64,000 nt of DNA from Cyclina sinensis (GCA_012932295.1 JAAONU010000002.1:38499521-38563520), one strand, 5' to 3'; counted from the stretch's first letter, positions 52,961 to 63,866 are shown. A program made the numbers and translations. Notes: a model not told the origin generated them from the letters alone.

Positions 52961-53980
52961 AGATGCATTGCATCTTTCTGTTACAGACTTACATGTTCAT
53001 AACAATCTTTATACTAAACTCCCTTGTTTCTACCTGTAATTTTCTCCATTATGGCTTCTTTTTCTCTGTTATCAGCAAAACTTAGTGAAAATTCTTTATG
53101 AGTTTAACTGTATTAGATCAAACATAACCCCCTGTAATCCTTACAATCCCTTTTATCCAGCTCTAAACTTCTTTTTTTATCTTCCACATTAAGTCTTCTG
53201 TAATGATCTTAAATGGGCACAGCTTTAGGGCTGTCAAAAAACGTGTCAAAAGAAAACACATAGAGATCATGGAATGCTAAAGAACTGAATGATTTAAGAT
53301 ATCGCTAAAAAATCCTTTTTGAGTCATTTGCAAGAATAAATTTGGGCCATCTGAAGTAAAGATTTGAACCTCCAGCCAGGGATACGTCCATGACAAAACT
53401 TCAGCTTAGTTTTATCCGTTTCAAAATACAAAAATCCAGTTAAACAAATCTGTTCACAGTAACCTTATTTAAACAACAGTTTGTTTGAAGCAGTTTTGGC
53501 ACTGCTGAAAAGATGTTTTGCAACTGACAGTATTGCAGTATATCTATCTCCAAAAGCCAAGCCAGCTGAGGGACACCCCTATTCAGGTACACCTCCATTC
53601 CTTTACTTCTATGCATTTTGCTAAGGCAATCAGTGCCCGTGATTGTTTCACCAACAAGCTTCATTAGAATAACCCCATGTGCATTGAATTTGGAAGTACA
53701 GTGAAAACTCAATTCCCTATGTCAAGGACCCAATAATATTTGCTCTGAATAACATTTTTTTGTTGTATCATCTTTCTTTCACTGCAAATAGAATAATGTT
53801 TTTGTAGAACACTGCAATTTCACTGTATTGGAATTCCTCTTATTGCTTTTAAACTAACTTTTTTGAGAGTTTATAACTTTAAAAATTTCTATAAAAAAAA
53901 TCATTTATACACAAATACCTAAACTAACAGGCAGCAATACCTTTGCTTTTTATGTTGCAGCAAAAAATAACTTATCATAG
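52961..53980. other. AT-rich non-coding stretch
   Basis: The minus-strand frame at 53440-53712 (90 codons) has no recognised domain. No gene is supported. Confidence 0.45.
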
Positions 53981-54818
53981 TAATATGCGCAGGGCACGTG
54001 GGGAATTAGCCCTTTTACTTGATGTTGTTGGGGAACTAGCTTGGCACCGAGTCTTTATTGTAGAATTGAAGTCCACACTGTAGAAGTCACTAATAATTTC
54101 TTTATTTAATAACAACTTGTATTTAAAATAGTGTTCCACAAAGTAAATGTCACAAAGTTTTTGAGCACAAAGATTATTATAAGTTATTTCTAAAAGTCCA
54201 CAAGTTTCACAAAGATTTTTCTTAGAATTAATTTAAAGTCACAAAGAGTCACTAAGAATCACAAAGACATCACATAGTAAGTCACATCAAGAAGGTTCTA
54301 TATATTATTGTTATGTATATTAAGCCAAGAAAACAAACTGTTTATATACAAGAAGAAACAAAGTCAAAGGAATTTGAAATACTGAGAAGTGTAACTTAAT
54401 GTAAGAATTTTGGCAACAGGTAATCAGTAAATAAAAACAGTCAATCACACATTTCCTTTGAACTTTGAAATACTAATTTCTAGTTGATTGTTTAGGAAAA
54501 CACTGAAAGGGTGACAATTAAGTTTTTGAGACATGTAGGTGCTGCTAAGTAATTACTGACAATTGAGGTGACATAATTTTCTCGACAAGCCATCTGCTTA
54601 TGATTTAAATTCTTAACAAATTCTGATTTAGAGTGTAAGATTTTAACATGTTTGAAAAAAAACAGAATTCATATGTCAAAAATGCAAAAATAACAAAAGA
54701 AGCAAAAGATTACTTATTTACCATTCTCAGGTTTAAGCAAAGTGAATATTTCTAAAAATCTACTTTTGTGACGTCTGTGAGGAAAACTAAAATATTGAAA
54801 AAACTGCTGCATAATAAC
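53981..54818 (-). repeat. 3' LTR (minus-strand orientation), 838 bp
   Basis: Near-identical to 56232-57069. On the minus strand AATAAA (plus TTTATT, 54054-54059) lies about 75 bases before the LTR end, fitting a poly(A) signal with short R/U5. Six CACAAAG words (CTTTGTG on the minus strand) cluster at 54137-54266. Confidence 0.9.
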
Positions 54819-54836
54819 TTCCCCCGCCTTCTTTAC
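54819..54836 (-). other. Polypurine tract of the LTR element
   Basis: On the minus strand a purine-only stretch, AAAGAAGGCGGGGGAAG apart from one C, directly precedes the 3' LTR. That is where plus-strand DNA synthesis is primed in LTR elements. A TTTGG/CCAAA hairpin lies just before it. Confidence 0.75.
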
Positions 54837-55187
54837 TTTGGTCCCCAAAGTTTGTTTATAAGAAAATATAGGTATCGGTGAATATACATGTACATGCTCA
54901 AAACATGTCTGAAGAGGAAAAATGATGTATAGATTATATGCAGCAAAGTCTGATAGAATATAATCATGTAAGTTAAAGTAGCAGCATTATTAAAAGTAAA
55001 AGATGTTCTGTCAATGTTAAAATATCTTAAACAGTTAAAGTTGAATTACATTCATTATTGAAAATAAATCAGGTTGCCACAAGTGCTTGAAACAACAAAG
55101 AAGCATTTCCTATAATTAAAACAATGTCAGATTAGACATGTAAATATGACTATATACTTGTTTCACTTGCTGATAAAGCTATTTAAG

Positions 55188-56156
55188 TTACTTATTTGAG
55201 ATACAATACACTCCAGCACTGTCCTGTTCTTTCACAGTAAGGAAATATAAGTCGGCATATCTTTGATGCCATCTGGGATTCTTTTGATGAATTTCCCTGA
55301 ACAGAGTCTCAGTTTCTTGTGTGAAAGTCAGTTGTGGAATGTCCTCAGGCTTTTTACACATGAAAGTAAAGTGATTATCCTTAAGGCATCTGGCACAATT
55401 GTTGTCTTCAGCTGGGCATTCCTTCAGTGAGTGTTTTACAAAAAGTCCACAACGATTGCATTTGAATTTTGGATTTAAATTTAGTCGTGATCTATTTTGA
55501 TTAGCATCACACAGGTAGTCTATTATTTCACATTGTTCATCTCGAATTTGCTTGTTTTCCATGGAAGAGTCAAACCAGAATTTATCAAAGTCAGACACAA
55601 AATTTAACAGTGTTTGAATATTGTTATTCAGTGTCTCTATAGTATTTGTTGCTTCAGACAAAGCAGAGAGGTGTACCTGATTTTTGTTCTGTGTTTCTCT
55701 AAGTTCCTTCTGGAGGTTGGTTTCAGATACTTGAAGAGATGCTATAACTGTCTGTTGGTGGTTATTTCTCTGTTGCAGTTTGCTTATTAAATTGTCTTGA
55801 TGTGAAAGTGAAGGCACACAGTTGACAAGCTCATCATTTGTTATTGAACAAAAAGGCAACAATTTGCACACAGCAGCTGGATCTTGTTGTGGTATTTCAC
55901 TGGTAGAGATGTTTTTTGAAGCAGGTTTCTCGGAATTATGTTTGGTAGACATCTTGTTGTTTGGACACAAAGGTGAGGAGCTGATGTGTCCATAATGCCT
56001 GCATGAGTAGCACTTCCTTGTCAGTGCCTTACAGAAGTGCATATCAGGATAAATCTCACAACAATGAAAACATTGCTGTGAGGTCGACTTCTTCCATTGT
56101 GGGTGACCGAAGATAGGTGCCATCATGATGAATGGAGTTCTTCTCGTGAAATTCAT
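55188..56156 (-). CDS. Zinc-knuckle/coiled-coil protein of the LTR element (Gag/nucleocapsid-like)
   Basis: 322 residues from the ATG at 56154-56156, about 75 bases inside the 5' LTR. The frame extends five codons further only via a TTG. Residues 29-42 hold a C-x2-C-x7-H-x-C cluster and 49-64 hold C-x2-C-x4-H-x6-C. A Lys/Ser-rich linker follows. Residues about 118-190 are Gln/Asn/Leu/Glu-rich with heptad-like leucines, a likely coiled coil. Residues 233-247 are C-x2-C-x5-H-x4-C and 254-267 are C-x2-C-x4-H-x4-C, the canonical retroviral/retroelement zinc knuckle. The C-terminal tail has no catalytic motif. Inference: it binds nucleic acid and self-associates, as Gag/nucleocapsid proteins do, perhaps packaging the element's RNA. 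No capsid domain can be seen, so a captured host zinc-finger gene is an alternative. Confidence 0.8.
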   Translation of the reverse strand: MNFTRRTPFIMMAPIFGHPQWKKSTSQQCFHCCEIYPDMHFCKALTRKCYSCRHYGHISSSPLCPNNKMSTKHNSEKPASKNISTSEIPQQDPAAVCKLLPFCSITNDELVNCVPSLSHQDNLISKLQQRNNHQQTVIASLQVSETNLQKELRETQNKNQVHLSALSEATNTIETLNNNIQTLLNFVSDFDKFWFDSSMENKQIRDEQCEIIDYLCDANQNRSRLNLNPKFKCNRCGLFVKHSLKECPAEDNNCARCLKDNHFTFMCKKPEDIPQLTFTQETETLFREIHQKNPRWHQRYADLYFLTVKEQDSAGVYCISNK

Positions 56157-56212
56157 GTTGCTTGGCTGCAAATTGAGGTATCAGGATCGTCAGACAAGCT
56201 TAAAAGTTGTCC

Positions 56213-56229
56213 AGCCGGTTTCTCCGCCA
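56213..56229 (-). other. Primer-binding site candidate
   Basis: On the minus strand TGGCGGAGAAACCGGCT begins two bases after the 5' LTR. TGG is the complement of the tRNA 3' CCA, and a start 0-5 bases past the LTR is normal. The primer tRNA is not identified; the implied discriminator base is G. Confidence 0.65.
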
Positions 56230-56231
56230 GT

Positions 56232-57069
56232 TAATATGCGCAGGGCACGTGGGGAATTAGCCCTTTTACTTGATGTTGTTGGGGAACTAGCTTGGCACCG
56301 AGTCTTTATTGTAGAATTGAAGTCCACACTGTAGAAGTCACTAATAATTTCTTTATTTAATAACAACTTGTATTTAAAATAGTGTTCCACAAAGTAAATG
56401 TCACAAAGTTTTTGAGCACAAAGATTATTATAAGTTATTTCTAAAAGTCCACAAGTTTCACAAAGATTTTTCTTAGAATTAATTTAAAGTCACAAAGAGT
56501 CACTAAGAATCACAAAGACATCACATAGTAAGTCACATCAAGTAGGTTCTATATATTATTGTTATGTATATTAAGCCAAGAAAACAAACTGTTTATATAC
56601 AAGAAGAAACAAAGCCAAAGGAATTTGAAATACTGAGAAGTGTAACTTAATGTAAGAATTTTGGCAACAGGTAATCAGTAAATAAAAACAGTCAATCACA
56701 CATTTCCTTTGAACTTTGAAATACTAATTTCTAGTTGATTGTTTAAGAAAACACTGAAAGGGTGACAATTAAGTTTTTGAGACATGTAGGTGCTGCTAAG
56801 TAATTACTGACAATTGAGGTGACATAATTTTCTCGACAAGCCATCTGCTTATGATTTAAATTCTTAACAAATTCTGATTTAGAGTGTAAGATTTTAACAT
56901 GTTTGAAAAAAAACAGAATTTATATGTCAAAAATGCAAAAATAACAAAAGAAGCAAAAGATTACTTATTTACCATTCTCAGGTTTAAGCAAAGTGAATAT
57001 TTCTAAAAATCTACTTTTGTGACGTCTGTGAGGAAAACTAAAATATTGAAAAAACTGCTGCATAATAAC
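56232..57069 (-). repeat. 5' LTR (minus-strand orientation), 838 bp
   Basis: Partner of 53981-54818, with differences seen near AGTAGGTTCT, AAGCCAAAGG, GTTTAAGAAAAC and CAGAATTTATATG. It would carry the promoter for transcription toward lower coordinates. The AATAAA word and the CTTTGTG cluster are repeated here. Confidence 0.9.
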
Positions 57070-57799
57070 AGGAAGAAATGTTGTGATTGAGCACATGAGA
57101 AATCAAAAACCCCAAACCATCACCACAAATCAAGGTATTCTATTGATTTTGTCAATGATACCCCCAGGGGTAAGTGATATATACTCCTATCCATCTCTCT
57201 AGCCCTATGCTGTTTGTCAATAATCAACATTCTATGCATTTTCTGGCCATGATTATATGTGAACATTTGTGACTTATCAAAACGATCTATCATTCTACAC
57301 AACCATTTTTTTTCAGAGAAAAAAGAAATATTCATAAAAGATAAGACACACCCCTGGCTTAAGCATGCCTCACCTATTTTATCATTTGATCAAATACAAT
57401 TTTTTTCCCTTACATCTTTGACTGATTCCAAGGCAGTTTCTTGACCATCTGTTCAGGCATCATGAGAGTGCAATGATAAACTACTGGGTGTAGGAACAAA
57501 CACAAAGCCCTAGTGTAACAGCAGCACACTGACCACACTGACAATGTCTGGCTCAAATCTAAGTCAGCTGACCTTGTCCATGACTTTGACAATCCCTTCT
57601 GTTGTAAGCACTCTACAGAACTTCAAAAACAGGTAATATGGATACATGTATTTTAAGTCTACTATTTATGTTTGATAAATGCTGTAATCAATGTAAAACT
57701 ATTATTTCCTAAGAAACTGTCTTTAACAAATGAGAAAGTACTGTAACAGCCTTTACTAAAGTAGTGAAATTGCTGGTAGTTTATTAACATTTACTATCA
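57070..57799. other. Non-coding stretch
   Basis: Short overlapping frames only. No feature recognised. Confidence 0.45.
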
Positions 57800-58035
57800 A
57801 CTAGAGCTATCACTGAATGTGATTAATTCCCCTGCAATATCCCCTTGTCAGAGGAAAAGGTGAAAGAACAGGTCAGACAAATCTACAATATTGGTGAACA
57901 TGCAGACCAAGTCTCAAATAGATTGTTCTTGAAATGTGGAAGTAGTTCAGATTACAAGATTTCTGTAATGAACCAACCAACTGACCACAAGTGACTCCTA
58001 TATACTCCTCCAAACAGCTTTATAAAACAGGATAA
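57800..58035. repeat. Dispersed repeat (GAGCTATCACTGAATGTGAT type)
   Basis: It shares its start, C-rich segment and TGTCAGAGG-AAA with 36220-36300. The body has ATTGGTGAACATGCAGACCA and ends CCTCCAAACAGCTTTATAAA, a form like the close of the 27.6-28.4-kb block (AAACAGCTGTATAAAA). Confidence 0.55.
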
Positions 58036-59587
58036 AAGCCTTGCCTTTCAATACAAGGTCCACGGAATAAAATACAATACAATATAATATATCCTTTTTA
58101 TAAAATGAAGTTTTCTTTCAAGATCATTTAAGCTTACTGTTGGTACTTTAAGGTATCATTTTCATTATTTCAAATGATACCTTCATCAAACTAACATTAA
58201 CGAATAAAGTGAAGAAAATCTCTTCTCATTTAACAAAATTATGGATTTCTAAATATCTCTAAAAGGGTTTCATGAAAAGGAAACAATACATGTGCAATGA
58301 CCTAAATCAAATTTGCATGTATAGGGGATATCAAAATGAGTCTTGTTCTTCATCCTACAATTCTTCGTACTAAAAAACGAATCAAACTCCAATGCAAAAA
58401 ATCTCATAAATTCTGAAGTTGTTATAGCCAATCATTAACCAATTTGTTCATAGGACAACATCTTATTTCAGTTCATTTATGACCACACTTGCAATATTTT
58501 GCACATGCCGATGGATAAAAGAATTGCCAAATAAATTTCATTTTAAAAATCTGTTCTAGGCGTGTAGACAAAAAATGATGAAACAAAATCCGTAAATTAG
58601 CAGTTTCAATGTTTTTCATCCCTTAAGATTTTAAACTTTGTCCCAAAATTTTAGACAGGTAATTTCAACAAAGATATTGGATGATATCCCCAACTGAATT
58701 AACTCTAGAGTCAGGAGTCATTTTAACAATGAAAAACTGGCTGGTTCAAAATACACTTCAACAGTACGCCGCACCCCAGTGACTATGATGCATCATGGTC
58801 ATACAAGAGCTTGGCAGATAATTTATATTCATGAGATTGTGGCGATGATAGGGCGATAATTATTATAGATGTTGTTTAACTGGTATCTAATTCTGCGAAA
58901 CCTAATACCTTAATATTGGCCTGACTATTCAGTATTTTAAAAGATCTCACTGACTATCATGTCTAAATCGGTTACGTGAAATTACGCACATGAAAAAAGC
59001 AGACAATGCCAGGCCCTGGTTTTACAGTCATTTATCATTTTAATTAAGAACAACATCATCATTATCCAAATGGTGCAAGGTGCTATAAACCAGTTGCCAT
59101 CTCTTTAAATGCTTTTTCCTTTAAAGATTATTTACGGATTTCGCATACTCAAACAAATGATGGATCGTTAAAACTGTAACTTGGTACTACTGTCACCATT
59201 ATTATTCATACATCATGCTAATTATTTACAATAAAACAAATACAATGAACAAATTCAGCACTATAAAAATCTTATTGATGGAAATTCTATATGCACTGTG
59301 TTGCTTCGAACATTCACGACTTCAGTCGTTTATGTATATTTAAGCTCTTTAATTATATATTTATTTATGCATTAGAAGATATATAAGCATCTCATGTACT
59401 AAGGTATATCAAATGTTAAATGCCAGTAGTTGATCAATCACCATTTTACGCCAAATTATTCCTTGATTCTTTATTTTCTTTTAAACTGCAGTTTGTCCTT
59501 TACCAAAATATAAGTGTGCTAAGGATATCTTTTCTGGTTAAGACTTCTGAATATATAATGAGTGATCAATGGTTTGATTTCAGTCAG
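58036..59587. other. Unique stretch with a possible regulatory island at 58780-59300
   Basis: The island has ATTTATCATTTTAATTAAG, GATTATTTACGG, CTAATTATTTACAATAAAAC (homeodomain-like and forkhead-like words) and GGTTACGTGAAATTACGCAC. No frame of note. The function is a guess from motif density and lack of repeats. Confidence 0.3.
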
Positions 59588-59905
59588 GGCTTGTCCTCAT
59601 CAGGCCATTTGGTGAGCTAGCTAGCTAACTAATGAATGGCTGCCTGTTTGTCAGCCATGTACCTATGGGCTTGTCCTCATCAGGCCATTTGGTGAGCTAG
59701 CTAGCTAACTAATGAATGGCTGCCTGTTTGTCAGCCATGTACCTATGGGCTTGTCCTCATCAGGCCATTTGGTGAGCTAGCTAGCTAACTAATGAATGGC
59801 TGCCTGTTTGTCAGCCATGTACCTATGGGCTTGTCCTCATCAGGCCATTTGGTGAGCTAGCTAGCTAACTAATGAATGGCTGCCTGTTTGTCAGCCATGT
59901 ACCTA
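59588..59905. repeat. Tandem repeat, 80 bp x 4, copies virtually identical
   Basis: Units start at 59588, 59668, 59748 and 59828. Each has GGTGAGCTAGCTAGCTAACT and the small hairpin GGCTG-CCTGTTTGT-CAGCC. I see no difference between copies except where the last is cut off. Confidence 0.95.
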
Positions 59906-59944
59906 GTACACAGGTATATCAAGAAGTATTTGTCTGGAGCAGAT

Positions 59945-60190
59945 CAGTGGTCCAGTGGTAATGTGCTGGACTGGAAATCCAGAAGTCATGAGTTCAATCA
60001 TCTGCTCCTCCACTAACATTATTAACTGTCTTTCAGATGAGTTGTTAAACCAAGGTACCATGTATCAGTGCTACATGCTGAGCATGGAAAACCAGGGAAT
60101 GGGATACTTTCTGTATCTTGCACTATCCCCCACAACCTATAATAACTAAAACTCTGCAGTATGGGCATCTGATTACACCAATAAATAAAC
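59945..60190 (+). repeat. tRNA-derived SINE, copy 3 (best preserved head)
   Basis: The head GATCAGTGGTCCAGTGGTAA can fold an anticodon arm, CTGGA-CTGGAAA-TCCAG, with 5 bp, a 7-base loop and GGA in anticodon position (serine-like). The B box GAGTTCAATCA is decayed. The shared SINE body follows, with a tail of ATAAATAAACT. Confidence 0.85.
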
Positions 60191-61900
60191 TAAGATAGTG
60201 AGAGAGGGAGATGTTGAGAAGAGGTTGGCCCTTTCAACAGGGGGTACTCTATAATTGAAATAGGTTGATGTTTATTGCTAAAGAAACATTTCTTCTTCTT
60301 GTAATACTGACAAAGAGAATAAAAACATTCAGAAAATTTTATCATTTTTGAAAAGTACTATTTGAATTACTTTGACCATTTATTGATCTTTACCAAGACA
60401 GTATTTTAATTGCTAAATTTCTGTTTGTTCTGTTACCTGAATTTTCTACAAAACTGTCAACTGTCAAGGCCATGTGGCATACCCATTACAAAATGCACAT
60501 ACGATTGTACACTGCTGACTGGCACAATGCCACAGCAGCCATCTAATAATCAGGTGCCAGCTTTAAAATCTTTGGTCAATTTTACACTTATTTAACACAA
60601 ATTAGTATTTTAACAAGCAAATGGACGCTGTCACCATAGTTACTTGTGATGCTGGCGACATCAAGCGGGTGACAACCTTGTGTGCATTATTTGTGTCTGC
60701 TACTGTCAAGGCAAAACTACAAATTAGCTGTCTAGTACAATTTTTAAAATCATTACCTGTTCAAATCAAACCTTTTCACAAATGCTATCATAAAAAGCAA
60801 AATGACAAAAATTTGCTTTTATCTGAAATAACATTAAAAAAATCTTCAATTTTAATGTGACTTTTAAATCTCTTTCCATCATTGTCAATCGTGGTTAAAA
60901 AAGAAGATAACATCCCTTATAATTGATTTTAAATCAATTTGCATGTTAGATAACTGAACAAAACTAGACGGCATGAAAAGGGAATCATTCTTGTTCCTAT
61001 ACATTCATGTTACGCTATCAATACATTTATCTACGTAATTTTCACTTAAGCAAAAAGATAATCAATTTTTCACCCCTCTTTGAAATCTTTGCAAATAACG
61101 GTATCAGGCAGTTCAAAACCAGTCAAACTGAGATAATAAAAACTGCCATGTTTGAAACTCAGATTTCTTCAAATAAGATAACACCCTAGTTTTCTGTTAC
61201 AATTACATTCCTTTAATGGACAACTAAAAAATATATGTCTCTGTGGCTTCCTTCCCTTCTTTCCCTTGTGCTGGTGTGCTGTACAGCTGGAATGGATATA
61301 TAACTACTGATATCAATCTTGGTCAAACAAAACTTCCATTATAACATTATCTGAAATGGATTTACTATCATGGTTTTCAAAAACATTTCAAACATGGTAC
61401 AAAATGTCTAAATTTCTAACTATACATATGCATTTTTAATCTTTGAAATAAAAACAACTTGACCCAAGTTTCAAAAGCATGTTGAGGAAAAATCCCTTAA
61501 TTATTTCCTGTAATATTGAGGGTGGTGTTTGATTCAAGACTTGACTTAATAGGGGATATGCTTCAGCATAAAAGATTTTTAATAAGCATTTACCTAGGTT
61601 TTCCAGCATTGGTAATTTTGTACATAAACAAAAACTTGCTAAAATTAACAAAGACTTTTCATATTATAATGACCATTCAACAAATTCTTTTTTCATCAGC
61701 AATTTCAGTGCTTGATTTTTGTCTGAATTTTTTTGCAGTATAATGATTAAAAAAAGCAGTCAAATATCTGACACTATCATATTCATATCATTATGACGGA
61801 GTGAAATCAAAACATGACATATCTTGAATTACTGTATTATTTGTGAAAAAAAAGCAATTTTTAAATGCTTCATCTAGATTTCATACTGATATCAATAAAA
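60191..61900. other. AT-rich non-coding stretch
   Basis: Short frames at 60410-60860 and 61436-61743 have no domain. Nothing else is recognised. Confidence 0.5.
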
Positions 61901-63866
61901 ACAAGAGGGCCATGATGGCCCTATATCGCTCACCTGAATATGACTGCTTTTAACAAAGTTGTTATGGACCTGGTTAATTGCCCCCAGATGACCCATATTC
62001 AAGCTTGACCTAGAAATTATTGAAACAATCTTTCTGACAAATTTCAAGGTTATTTGGACTGAAAGTGTAGCCTCTAGAGTGTTGACAAGGTTTTTCCATA
62101 TTTGGGCTCTGTGACCTAGTTTTTGACCCCAGATGATCCATATCCAATCCTTAGCTAGAAATCATCAAAACAACCTTTCTGAAAAATTTCCAGGACATTT
62201 GTACTGAAAATGTAGCCTCTAGAGTGTTTACAAAGTTTTTCGATATTTAGGCTCTGTGACCTAGTTTTTTAATCCAGATGACGCATATTCAAAGCTGAGC
62301 TGGAAATCATAGAAGCAACCTTTCTGACAAATTTTCAGGTTAATTGGAATTAAAATCTTAACTCTAGAGTGTTAACAAGGTTTTTCCATATTTGGTCTCT
62401 GTGACCTAGTTTTTGACCAAAGATGACCCATATTAGTACTTGAGCTAGAAATCATCAAAACAACCTGTCTGTCAAATTTCCAGGATATTTGGACTGAAAA
62501 TATAACCTCTGGAGTGTTAAAATGGTTTTTACATTTTAGGGCTCTGTGACCTAGTTTTTGATCCCAGATGACCCATATCCTAATCTGGGCTAGAAATCAT
62601 TGAAACAACCTTTCTGACAAATTTCAAGGACATTTGGACTGAAAATGTAACCTCTAGAGAATTTACATGGAATTTCTACTTTTTGGCCCTGTGTCCTAGT
62701 TTTTGACCCCACATAACCCATACTCAAAACTGAGCTAGAAATCATTAAAACAATCTTTCTGACAAATTTCAAGGTTATTTGAACTGAAAATGTTACCTCA
62801 ATGCGTGTTAACAAGGTTTTTCCATATTTGGGGTCTGTGACCTAGTTTTTGACCCCAGATGACCTTTATTCAAATCTGAGCTAGAAATCATTAAAACATT
62901 TTTTTTCTGACAAATTTCGAGAATATTTGGACTGAAAAGTAGCTTCTAGAGTGTTAACAAGTTTCTTTCTATTTTTGGGCTATGTGACCTAGTTTTTGAT
63001 TTCAGATGACACATATTCAAATTTTACCTAGAAATCATTGAAACAACCTTTCTGGTTATTTGAACTGAAAATGTTACCTCTAGAGCATACCTGTCAAGTC
63101 TCACGGTTTCGCCGTGAGTCTCACGCTATTTATAGTGAATTTGGACCCTCACGCTGATTAAATAATTTCTCACTCATTTTTATAAAAACAAAATGAAAAA
63201 AAAAATCAACAAATTATAAAATAATTTTGAACGGCAATATTGTATTTTTTCCTTCCTGATTACGCCAAATTGAGCTATTAGTGGTGTATGACCTAATATC
63301 CGGAAACGGTGATAGCATAAGATTTATAAATTATCAGAATATCGCACGGTGTCAATGTAAACAAAGTGAATATGGAGTATAAATGAGCCCAGAATGCACC
63401 ACAGACGACCTAGAATTTCAAAATTTTCCGGGGGAGGACCCCCGGACCCCCCCTTTTATTTTATCTCACTCTAACCTTCTCCAGACCCTTGACAGGTATG
63501 CTAGAGTGTTAACAAGGTTTTTCCATATTTGGGCTCTGTGACCTAGTTTTTGACCCCAGATGACCAAATTTTGAACTTGAGCTAAAAATCATCAAAACAA
63601 CCTTTCTGACAAATTTCCAGGATATTTGGACTGAAAATGTAACTTCCAGAGTGTTAACAAAGTTTTTCTATTTTTGGGCTCTGTGACCTAGTTTTTGAAC
63701 CCAGATGACCCATATTCAAACTTGAGCTAGAAATCATAGAAACAACCTGTCTGACAAATTTCCAGATTATTTGGACTGAAAATGTTACTTCTCCTTCTAC
63801 AAGAAGATTTTCAAAGTTTTCACTATATAAGCCTATGTAAAACCAATGCTCAGGTGAGCTAAAAAT
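61901..63866. mobile_element. Bivalve repeat with GAGGGCCATGATGGCCC head and 145-bp internal array
   Basis: It has the same head and CAGGTGAGCTAAAAAT close as the 32.4-35.3-kb element but a different core. The marker GTGACCTAGTTTTT or a variant lies at 62111, 62256, 62401, 62546, 62691, 62837 and 62984, then 63538 and 63683. Spacing is 145-147 bp except where the MITE at 63086-63500 interrupts. Units share CAACCTTTCTGACAAATTTC, TTTGGACTGAAAATGTA and CCTCTAGAGTGTTAACAAGG. No coding capacity; overlapping small ORFs are repeat translations. Confidence 0.85.
63086..63500. mobile_element. 415-bp MITE with CATACCTGTCAAG inverted ends
   Basis: Left CATACCTGTCAAG and right CTTGACAGGTATG are exact inverted copies (13 bp), flanked by CTAGAG on both sides (63080-63085 and 63501-63506). 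It interrupts a CCTCTAGAGTGTTAACAAGG phrase of the surrounding repeat, so the insertion is clear. Hairpins CTCACGG-TTTCG-CCGTGAG and GGGGGA-GGA-CCCCC-like lie near the two ends. It is non-coding and the superfamily is not assigned. Confidence 0.85.

Larger units (their letters stand above)
53981..57069 (-). mobile_element. Young non-autonomous LTR retroelement, 3.09 kb
   Basis: Two direct 838-bp repeats (53981-54818 and 56232-57069), equal in length and differing at about four bases by eye, enclose 1.41 kb. In minus-strand order it has a 5' LTR, a primer-binding-site-like TGGCGGAGAAACC two bases after the LTR, one ORF (stop at 55188), a roughly 370-bp 3' leader, the purine tract AAAGAAGGCGGGGGAAG, and the 3' LTR. 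This is the full cis set needed for reverse transcription. There is no sign of protease, reverse transcriptase, RNase H or integrase, so mobility must depend on a partner element. High LTR identity and the intact ORF mean recent insertion. If the LTR is trimmed to TG...CA, TAATA lies on both outer flanks. Confidence 0.9.

Noticed and set aside
53440..53712. 90-codon minus-strand ORF just outside the LTR element
   Set aside because: No domain, not within the element, and no transcript signal. Likely chance.
53981..57069. Segmental duplication instead of LTR element
   Set aside because: Equal-length direct repeats with a PBS-like start at one inner edge, a purine tract at the other and a single ORF in matching orientation fit an LTR element better.
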